NCBI GenBank assembly: GCA_035646395.1
Contig: DASRPK010000088.1
Span: 1 to 17,694 of the forward strand
DNA: 17,694 nt
Origin: JABWBJ01 sp035646395
Lineage (GTDB): Bacteria > Gemmatimonadota > Gemmatimonadetes > Gemmatimonadales > Gemmatimonadaceae
Direction of reading: 5' to 3'
Shown: positions 1 through 6,132 of the stretch, piece by piece
Layout: each line of letters begins with the position of its first letter
Position numbering within the stretch: position 1 is the stretch's first letter
Position numbers and translations under genes: made by a program
The notes under the pieces: generated by a model
Seen by the model: only the letters and a program-made list of their open reading frames with translations
Databases searched by the model: none
Told to the model about the DNA's origin: nothing

Positions 1-1440
1 CGCCTTGATTGCGGCGTCGATGCCGTTTGTGGCGGAGAGAAGGATGTCCTTCCGGCGATCGGCGTCATACTTCGCACGATCCGCCTGCAGGTTCATCTCG
101 TCGGAGACGTCCAGGTTCGCCTGGCCGTACTTGATCGAGCCGGCCCGCTGGTGGGCGATGTTCCACTGCCGCAGCTCGGTCAGCGTCTTCACGGGCGCCT
201 TGTCGCCTAACGACTTGAGCCAGGCGTCGAAGTCGCGCTTCATGCCGTACTTGAAGGCAACGGAGCATTCCGCGTCACGGCCCCTGGCCTGGTCGAGCCC
301 ACTGCAGGGGTTCCAGTTCAGGAAGTTGTTCGCCGCCGCGGTGTCGACAATGCTGGGAAGGTTTGCCGGGTCGACGATGACGGCGCCCTGCGCTTTCAAA
401 ACGGTGATGACCGAGTCCATGACCGCGCGCTGCGTGTCGTTCAGCCCACCGCGCGGCTGGGCGCTACCGGCCGTCACGCGGTCGTAGAAGAACGCACGCG
501 GTATGCCGATGCGGGCTCCGCGAAGGCCGTTTGGATCCAGAAAGCGCGTGTAGTCGCGCCCTGCCGGCGGAGGACACTTGCGCGTCGCCTCGTCGTTAGG
601 GTCGGGTTGCGCGTTTTCCATGGCACCGAGCATGATCGCCGCGTCGGCGACCGTACGGGTCATCGGTCCCGGGGTGTCCTGATCGGCCGTGATCGGAATG
701 ACGCCATGACGGCTGATCCGCCCAACGGTCGGCTTGATGCCAACCAGCATGTTCTGGTGCGACGGGCTGAGGATGGAGCCGGACGTTTCGGTGCCGACGT
801 TGCCGAGCCAGAAACTGATATTCGTCCCGGTCCCTGAGCTCGACCCGCCTGTGCCGAGTACCGGGCGCCCATCGAAGAAGGCGTCGCGTGGGTCGCGGCG
901 CGGGTCATATGGATTGAACCCGTATCCGGTGAGCGCGTTGTAGTTCGTCGGCATGCCTGACGCGACCCAGTTGGCGAGCTCGGTCAGTTGAGTCTTCGCG
1001 AGGATAATTGCACCCGCGTCCTTGAGATTCTTCGTCAGCGTCGCTTCGTAAGACGGCACCAGGTCGGCGAACGCCAGGGCGCCGCCCGTCGTCGGCATGT
1101 CGGTCGTGTGGATGTTGTCCTTCAGGGCCACCGGGATTCCGTGCAATGGCCCGAGGATCCGGCCCGCCGTGCGCAACCGGTCCAGGGAATCGGCGATCGC
1201 CAGCGCGTTAGGGTTCACGGTGATGATCGCGTTGATCTTGTCCTCGTACTTCGCGATGCGCGTGAGGTATTGGAGTACGATCTCCCGTGATGTCGTCCGC
1301 TGCTGTTCCAGTGCAGCCCTCAGGTCCCCGATGGACGCTTCGACCACACTGAATGGCGCAGCCGGTGGTGGCGCGCCGCGACGCTGAGCCGAAAGTGTCA
1401 GCGGAGTGACGGCAAGCGCAGCGAAGGCGAGAAACTTCAT
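1..1440 (-). CDS. Secreted amidase-signature family amidohydrolase (C terminus outside window)
   Basis: The reading frame is open from ATG at 1440 to the left edge (480 codons, no stop), so the gene is partial at its 3' end. Residues 1-19 form a Sec signal peptide (MKFLAFAALA..., cleavage near SA-Q), which puts the enzyme outside the cytoplasm. The amidase-signature core is clear: catalytic Lys107 in VALKDNI, the serine-rich GTGGSSSGT loop at about 196-204 supplying the cis-Ser, and GTETSGS at 216-222 with nucleophile Ser222. The family hydrolyses amide bonds by a Ser-cisSer-Lys triad; the substrate cannot be told from sequence. It is not a GatA subunit, because a GatA would not carry a signal peptide and no gatB or gatC lies nearby. 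The gene is divergent from the metallo-beta-lactamase gene. No convincing Shine-Dalgarno precedes the ATG, but the signal peptide fixes the start well. Confidence 0.9.
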   Translation of the reverse strand, partial: MKFLAFAALAVTPLTLSAQRRGAPPPAAPFSVVEASIGDLRAALEQQRTTSREIVLQYLTRIAKYEDKINAIITVNPNALAIADSLDRLRTAGRILGPLHGIPVALKDNIHTTDMPTTGGALAFADLVPSYEATLTKNLKDAGAIILAKTQLTELANWVASGMPTNYNALTGYGFNPYDPRRDPRDAFFDGRPVLGTGGSSSGTGTNISFWLGNVGTETSGSILSPSHQNMLVGIKPTVGRISRHGVIPITADQDTPGPMTRTVADAAIMLGAMENAQPDPNDEATRKCPPPAGRDYTRFLDPNGLRGARIGIPRAFFYDRVTAGSAQPRGGLNDTQRAVMDSVITVLKAQGAVIVDPANLPSIVDTAAANNFLNWNPCSGLDQARGRDAECSVAFKYGMKRDFDAWLKSLGDKAPVKTLTELRQWNIAHQRAGSIKYGQANLDVSDEMNLQADRAKYDADRRKDILLSATNGIDAAIKA

Positions 1441-1553
1441 GGCGATCCGGGCTCAGGGTTGAAAGCCGACGAGAACCGCCTCGAACGTATGCTCGGCTTG
1501 TCTCTGGCGCGAGTCTCGAGACGCCTGTATTGCTGTGTGGCAGCCTGGGATCG

Positions 1554-1588
1554 CACGAGTCACGAGTCACGAGTCACAAGTCACGAGT
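1554..1588. repeat. Five 7-bp tandem repeats (CACGAGT)
   Basis: Five head-to-tail copies of CACGAGT occupy 35 bp. The fourth copy is CACAAGT. The array ends 9 bp before the chosen ATG of the metallo-beta-lactamase gene, in the divergent spacer with the amidase gene. The unit length is not a multiple of three. If translation began at an in-frame GTG at 1535 the array would be translated, and gain or loss of a unit would shift the frame. It may equally act as a spacer or binding array upstream of a leaderless start. Confidence 0.9.
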
Positions 1589-1597
1589 CACCTTCCC

Positions 1598-2551
1598 ATG
1601 CATTCGTTCCAGAGAATCGTCCTCGTAGTGCTTGCGCTGATTGCGCAGCGGGCCGAAGGCCAGGTCCGCACTGCCGATCCCGCCAAACGTGGCGTCGCGC
1701 TCTCCGAGTTCCCGCGCGTTGTCCAGCTTGCGCCGAACGTCTATGGGTACGAAGAGATCCGGCAGCCTGGCTTCACCACGGTCAGCATGTTCGTCGTCGG
1801 CCGGAACGGTGTGCTGATCGCCGATGGACAGGGGAGCACATCAGCTACACAGACGATGCTCGATCGCATCCGCACCGTGACGCCGTTGCCAGTTCGCTGG
1901 TATGTGGTCGGATCAGACCACGGCGATCACACCGCCGGCAATTCGGTCCTGCCGAAAGACATTCAGTACATCATCCATCCCGCGTCGCGGGCGCAGCTCG
2001 TGAAAGACTCTGCTGCCGCGGTCGCGTCAGCTGGACGAAGTGGCCAGGCACCGCGCGTGGTAGTCGTTCCTCCCAGGGCGATGGACGGTGACAGGGAAGC
2101 AATCGACCTCGGAGGCATCACGGTCGACGTTCTCTTCCTCGGCCGCGCGCACACCGGCGGCGACCTGATGGTTCATGTGCCGCGTGAAAAGATCCTGTTC
2201 ATGAGCGAGGCGTATCTGAACCGCGTCTTTCCCGCGATGCGATCGGCGTATCCGGATGAGTGGGTCAGGATGATCGATCGGGCACTCGCGATGGACATCG
2301 CCCGTTATGTGCCGGGCCACGGATTCATCGAGGAGCCCTCAGTATCGCGCGAGGAGCTGGTCGAATTTCGTCAGGCGCTGGCCGTGGTCACCGCTGAGGC
2401 GAAGCGGCTGCACGGATTGAAGCTGTCGCCGGAGGACGCCCTGAAGGCAGCCGACTGGGGGCCGTACAAGAACTGGTTCCTCGCCGAAGGTCAGGCCCCG
2501 ATCGCAATACGGCGCGTATTCGACCAGCTCGAGGGACGAATTCCGGACTAG
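1598..2551 (+). CDS. Secreted metallo-beta-lactamase-fold hydrolase with altered zinc motif
   Basis: The product has 317 residues if read from ATG 1598. This start is chosen because it begins directly with a Sec signal peptide (MHSFQRIVLVVLALIAQ..., cleavage near EGQ). An in-frame GTG at 1535 would add 21 residues encoded mostly by the heptad repeats. The MBL fold shows SDHGDH at 106-111 where the family normally has HxHxDH: Ser106 replaces the first His while His108, Asp110 and His111 remain. His185 (GRAHTGGD), Glu204 (FMSEAY, where Asp is usual) and His241 (VPGHG) look like the remaining ligands. It probably binds one or two metals and hydrolyses an ester, thioester or amide in the periplasm. 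Calling it a beta-lactamase is not justified. No Shine-Dalgarno is seen. Confidence 0.88.
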   Translation: MHSFQRIVLVVLALIAQRAEGQVRTADPAKRGVALSEFPRVVQLAPNVYGYEEIRQPGFTTVSMFVVGRNGVLIADGQGSTSATQTMLDRIRTVTPLPVRWYVVGSDHGDHTAGNSVLPKDIQYIIHPASRAQLVKDSAAAVASAGRSGQAPRVVVVPPRAMDGDREAIDLGGITVDVLFLGRAHTGGDLMVHVPREKILFMSEAYLNRVFPAMRSAYPDEWVRMIDRALAMDIARYVPGHGFIEEPSVSREELVEFRQALAVVTAEAKRLHGLKLSPEDALKAADWGPYKNWFLAEGQAPIAIRRVFDQLEGRIPD

Positions 2552-2624
2552 AGGCTCGAGGGCTCTTACCAGCCTCTCCTGAGCCAGATACTATCTCCCC
2601 GCGGGCGCATGGGACGAGGGGCAA

Positions 2625-2912
2625 ATGGCCGATACAGTGACGTGTCCAACCCTGCGGGACGGCGACGATGAAGTCGCGCGACAGTTTGCGAACGGCACGC
2701 TCTCACCTGGGGATGCGCGTGAGTTCGAGGCGCACATGGCGGAATGCCACCGCTGCCAGAAGGCCGTCGCGTACGCCGCCGGTGTGACCGCAACATTGCG
2801 TGGCGCCGCCAAGAGTACAGAGCCCTCGCCCTGGGCGAGGATGTCGTGGCCAGTGTGGGCGATCTCTGTTGTCGTTGTCGTCGGCGTCGCGATCGCGCTT
2901 CTCGCGCTCTAG
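2625..2912 (+). CDS. Small membrane anti-sigma-like zinc-finger protein
   Basis: A 95-residue protein. Residues 37-44 give His37-x3-Cys41-x2-Cys44 (HMAECHRC), the pattern of anti-sigma zinc-finger (ZAS) domains. Residues 74-95 form one hydrophobic transmembrane helix, leaving a cytoplasmic N-terminal zinc finger and almost no periplasmic part. A GA-rich Shine-Dalgarno (GAGGGG) precedes the ATG at a normal distance. Such proteins usually sequester an ECF sigma factor encoded next door, but no sigma gene lies within this window, so the partner is unknown. The gene may be cotranscribed with the upstream MBL gene (73-bp gap), although a 6-bp inverted repeat (GAGGCT 2551-2556 / AGCCTC 2571-2576) between them could weakly terminate. 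Confidence 0.8.
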   Translation: MADTVTCPTLRDGDDEVARQFANGTLSPGDAREFEAHMAECHRCQKAVAYAAGVTATLRGAAKSTEPSPWARMSWPVWAISVVVVVGVAIALLAL

Positions 2913-3033
2913 CATCTGCCGTTGAGTTGGCGGTTTGCGGAACCGCAACTCCTGCCGAGACGGTCGCGGGCGGCGGCGCGCAGCGGGGCGCGCGACTTCT
3001 GAGTCGAACTGCGCCGGGAAGATCCCCGACTAC

Positions 3034-3888
3034 CTAACGCCGAGACCACTGGCGACGAATCCAGTAGACAGACGATCGCAGCGCACCCTGGTACGCAATC
3101 GCCGGCCCGTGCTTCAACGAGTCCACAGCCACGAAGTCAACCAGGCCACCGCGGGCCTTGATCATCGACACCAGCGTCGACTCCGCTGAAAAAGGCACGC
3201 TTTCGTCCTGACGCGAGTGAATCGCGTACACCGGAACTTCGCGATACGGCGCCGCCCACGCGCCGGAGTTGTCCTTCGTCATCTCATCAAAAGCAGCCGC
3301 CAAACCCGTTTGATCGATACTCGTGTACCGCACGAGCGGGAATGACGTGAGCGGCACGGCGGCACGGAACAACTTTGGATGGCGATTCACCAGGAACCAG
3401 GCACCCATGCCGCCCATGCTGTTCCCCGTCACCAGCGTTCGCATCGTGTCGATCGGATAGCGCCGCCTCATCTCGCGTACCAGCGACAGGACCGCCCGCT
3501 CGGCGACCGGATCCGTCCAGTTGTTCTTCGGGGCGTCCGGCGCGATGATCAGGGCGCCTAACGGACGCAGCGCGGGACCGAAGAGCGTCTCCAGTGAGCG
3601 CTGGCCAAAATACGGTGGAACCGTGTCTCCCGTCGGCGCCTTGCCATGAAGTGCCAGGACGAACGGCAACTGATCTCCTGGCCTCATCGCCGGCACCACC
3701 ATCGCAAACCGGATCCGCGTACCTTCCGGACTGACCCACGTGCCAGTCGCCAGGCGAGTCGTCGTGTCGGTCGGTAGCGGCGGCGGTGGCGGCGGTGGTG
3801 GGTCGAACGTTTCGGGATCGATCCCAAGCGCAGCACAACCGATGACCCCTGCTGCAATCAGGACGAAAGGTTTTCGCATGGGTCTCAT
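3034..3888 (-). CDS. Alpha/beta-hydrolase lipoprotein (esterase/PHB-depolymerase-like)
   Basis: A 284-residue protein. The N terminus is a lipoprotein signal with lipobox VIG-Cys18, followed by a run of proline (residues 30-37, eight Pro) that acts as a stiff linker to the envelope. The alpha/beta-hydrolase triad is readable: nucleophile Ser157 in GNSMGG, Asp228 in SRQDES and His260 in LKHGPA. An LALHGK segment at 78-83 is the likely oxyanion-hole region. The family includes secreted esterases, feruloyl esterases and PHB-depolymerase-like enzymes; the substrate is not assignable. The stop codon TAG lies within one copy of the CGTTAGGT word. A second in-frame Met at codon 4 (3879) would still give a full signal peptide, and neither start has a good Shine-Dalgarno. 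The gene is convergent with the zinc-finger gene across a 121-bp gap in which I see nothing convincing. Confidence 0.88.
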   Translation of the reverse strand: MRPMRKPFVLIAAGVIGCAALGIDPETFDPPPPPPPPLPTDTTTRLATGTWVSPEGTRIRFAMVVPAMRPGDQLPFVLALHGKAPTGDTVPPYFGQRSLETLFGPALRPLGALIIAPDAPKNNWTDPVAERAVLSLVREMRRRYPIDTMRTLVTGNSMGGMGAWFLVNRHPKLFRAAVPLTSFPLVRYTSIDQTGLAAAFDEMTKDNSGAWAAPYREVPVYAIHSRQDESVPFSAESTLVSMIKARGGLVDFVAVDSLKHGPAIAYQGALRSSVYWIRRQWSRR

Positions 3889-4006
3889 TCGGGGGTTCTG
3901 ACCGGCTCGCGGCTACGTAACGTCCACTCGGAGCACTCAAGCGTAAGCCCTTTCACCCTGATTAGGGAACCCAGCCATAACGAACAACGCCTGAGCGTTA
4001 TCGGTA

Positions 4007-4025
4007 GCAAGCAGTACATGCTTGC
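4007..4025 (+). promoter_or_regulatory. Perfect 7-bp inverted repeat over the UbiB-family start codon
   Basis: GCAAGCA at 4007-4013 pairs perfectly with TGCTTGC at 4019-4025 around a 5-nt loop, GTACA. The ATG at 4018-4020 begins in the loop and runs into the right arm. If transcribed, the hairpin would bury the start of an mRNA that has no Shine-Dalgarno. It could also be a protein-binding dyad. That it is functional is inference. Confidence 0.4.
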
Positions 4026-5820
4026 ACCGAAACATCTTCCCCGACTGGCAGCGACCATAGGCCTCTTCACGCGCTACGGGTTGGCCGACTTCGCGCGTGA
4101 ACAAGGCCTTTCTGCCCTGGCCCAGGAGGAGGAGAAGGCGCGCCGCGAAAGCAACGGTGAAGACGTCGAGGCCACCGCGCGTGCATTTCGCGAAAAACTT
4201 GTCGAGCTCGGGCCGGCGTATATCAAGCTTGGCCAGGTGCTGGCCACCCGGGGCGACCTCCTTCCGGCAGCATACATCAAGGAACTGGAGACGCTTCATG
4301 ACGATGTCGAACCGATGGCATTTCACGAAGTGGCCCGCCTCATCGAAGCCGAGCTCGGGGCGCCGCTCGAGGAACTGTTCCCCACCATCAATATCGACCC
4401 GTTAGGCACGGCCAGCCTTGGCCAGGTTCATGCCGCGACGCTGCCCGACGGTCGCGACGTCGTCGTCAAGGTGCAGCGCCCCAACATTCGGCCACTGCTC
4501 GCCGAGGATATCGCCTTCTTCCATGAGTTGGCGCAATTCCTCACCGACCACACCGAGGCAGGGAAGCGCATCGACCTGCTTGGCATTCTCAGGCAGCTCG
4601 AGCGTGCACTTACCGATGAACTCGACTATCGCGTTGAAGCACGAAACGGCGCCCAGTTCCGCAAGCGCCTCGCTGAGTTCCCGCGCTTGCTGGTGCCGAG
4701 GATCATCGAGGGATACTCGACGGACAAGGTCCTGACGACGGAGCGCATCCGGGGCACAAAAGTCAGCGAGATTCCCGCTTCGTACCGCAATGACCTTGAT
4801 CTCGCTGTCCTGGCTGATGAACTGACGCGCGCCTACCTGCACCAGATCGCGGTCGACGGACATTTCCACGCCGATCCACATCCGGGAAACATCTTCCTGG
4901 TCCTGCCGACGGACTCGAATCCGCCGACGCCGGCGGAAGTCGTGACCTACGCCGGCGGGATTGAACCGATTGACGGCACTAGCCGAATCGCTCGTGCTGA
5001 ACGCGAAGCGCTCGAGCTGGCGCCTGCCGCGCCGACACTGCTCGAGCCGAAGCTTGCGCTCATCGATTTCGGGATGATCGCGCACCTGTCGCCCAGCCTT
5101 CGCGACCAGTGCGTCAGGCTCCTGTATGGGCTTTCGGAAGATCGAGGCGACGAAGTTGCCGACGTCCTCGTCGAGATGGGCGAGCCGTTAGGTGACTTTG
5201 ACCGCAGCGCCTATCAGCGCGAAATCAACGAACTCGTGGCGCAGGCGTATGGCGCTGACATGAGTGAGCTCGAGGCCGGGGCGCTGCTGAACAAGGTCAT
5301 CACGGTCTCGTATCAGCGCGGGCTGCGACTTCCGGCCGACCTCACCCTCCTCTCAAAGACGCTGGTCCATCTCGGAGGCGTCACGCGCTCGCTGGATCCC
5401 GCTTTCGAGCCGTCGGTCGCGATCCGGGACAACATGGCCGAGATCGTGGCGGAGCGGATGCGCAGCCGCTTGAAGCCGAGCGTGATGTTCCGCGCCCTCA
5501 GTGAGGGCGCCGACCTGTTAGGCACCCTTCCGAGGCGGATCGACTCGATCACCAAGCGCCTGGCGGACAATGAGCTGAGCACGAAGCTCGAGGTGCCTCA
5601 GATCGACGTGCTGGTGGAGGGACTGCAGAAGGTGGCCAATCGCGTATTCACCGGACTGGTCCTGGCCGCGTTGATCGTGGCCAGTGCGATGTTGTTGCCG
5701 GAACGGCGTGTGCTGGGCACGGCGGGGTTCATCATCGCCGCGGCGTTAGGTTTCTACATGATCGGCTCGATCCTCTGGAACGATCGGCACGCCAGGAAGC
5801 CCAGGGCATCGCGCAGCTGA
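4018..5820 (+). CDS. UbiB/ABC1-family atypical protein kinase, membrane anchored
   Basis: A 600-residue ABC1/ADCK/UbiB-type protein. The motifs are in order: KxGQ (KLGQ 70-73), the Ala-rich nucleotide loop (ASLGQVHAA 132-140), VxxK Lys151, ELDYRVEARN 201-210, the catalytic loop HADPHPGN 284-291 and DFG 350-352. The C terminus has two transmembrane helices (about 543-561 and 567-587), as in UbiB relatives that support quinone or isoprenoid-lipid metabolism at the membrane. About 50 extra residues (296-344, rich in Pro, Ala and Glu) separate the catalytic loop from DFG, where the family normally has a short link. All four TTA leucine codons of this gene lie in TTA-GGY within the CGTTAGGY word. 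The start has no Shine-Dalgarno. No ubiquinone or menaquinone gene is adjacent, so the pathway is inferred from family only. Confidence 0.92.
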   Translation: MLAPKHLPRLAATIGLFTRYGLADFAREQGLSALAQEEEKARRESNGEDVEATARAFREKLVELGPAYIKLGQVLATRGDLLPAAYIKELETLHDDVEPMAFHEVARLIEAELGAPLEELFPTINIDPLGTASLGQVHAATLPDGRDVVVKVQRPNIRPLLAEDIAFFHELAQFLTDHTEAGKRIDLLGILRQLERALTDELDYRVEARNGAQFRKRLAEFPRLLVPRIIEGYSTDKVLTTERIRGTKVSEIPASYRNDLDLAVLADELTRAYLHQIAVDGHFHADPHPGNIFLVLPTDSNPPTPAEVVTYAGGIEPIDGTSRIARAEREALELAPAAPTLLEPKLALIDFGMIAHLSPSLRDQCVRLLYGLSEDRGDEVADVLVEMGEPLGDFDRSAYQREINELVAQAYGADMSELEAGALLNKVITVSYQRGLRLPADLTLLSKTLVHLGGVTRSLDPAFEPSVAIRDNMAEIVAERMRSRLKPSVMFRALSEGADLLGTLPRRIDSITKRLADNELSTKLEVPQIDVLVEGLQKVANRVFTGLVLAALIVASAMLLPERRVLGTAGFIIAAALGFYMIGSILWNDRHARKPRASRS

Positions 5821-5838
5821 ATCTCCACCAGCGGGAAA

Positions 5839-6132
5839 TCAGACAACAGGGTGCCGTGACGCGAGCTTCGCCTGATTCAGGCTCGCCACTGCCGAAAGCT
5901 CCAGATCACACATCGTCGCCACGGCGGACACGCACCACAACACATCACCCAGCTCTTCCGCCAGGCGCTCGCGATCCAGTTCTCGTCCCTGATACAAGTG
6001 CTTGCGGACGTGGGCCAGCACCTCACCCGCCTCCTCGGCGATGCCCGCCGCAGCGTCGAGCAGCTTCTCCTTGTCGCTGAGACGGGCGCTGAGCGTTCGC
6101 GTCGCCGCCTTCTGGTATTCGTCGAGCGTCAT
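5839..6132 (-). CDS. MazG-like nucleotide pyrophosphohydrolase
   Basis: A 97-residue all-helical protein of the MazG/dUTPase-like NTP pyrophosphohydrolase group. The metal-binding signature is present: EExxE at 33-37 (EEAGE) and ExxD at 60-63 (ELGD). Such single-domain enzymes cleave NTPs, often non-canonical ones, to NMP and pyrophosphate in the cytoplasm. The ATG at 6132 overlaps the stop of the upstream gene as ATGA, which indicates translational coupling and fixes the start. The same frame stays open far upstream to 6609, but that part lies inside the neighbour and is not used. The gene ends 18 bp from the convergent UbiB-family stop. The link between a cytoplasmic NTP-cleaning enzyme and its secreted haem partner is not understood. 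Confidence 0.85.
   Translation of the reverse strand: MTLDEYQKAATRTLSARLSDKEKLLDAAAGIAEEAGEVLAHVRKHLYQGRELDRERLAEELGDVLWCVSAVATMCDLELSAVASLNQAKLASRHPVV

Noticed and set aside
1513..1522. 10-bp palindrome GTCTCGAGAC in the amidase/MBL divergent spacer
   Set aside because: It could be an operator, but palindromes of this length arise by chance and nothing else supports it.
1554..1588. CRISPR-like array
   Set aside because: The units are 7 bp with no spacers; it is a simple tandem repeat.
3962..3966. TTAGG at 3962 as another copy of the iterated word
   Set aside because: It reads GATTAGGG and lacks the CG before TTAGG, so it was not counted.
3951..3981. Possible -35 (TTTCAC) and -10 (CATAAC) before the UbiB-family gene
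   Set aside because: The spacer is 19 bp and both boxes are weak matches.
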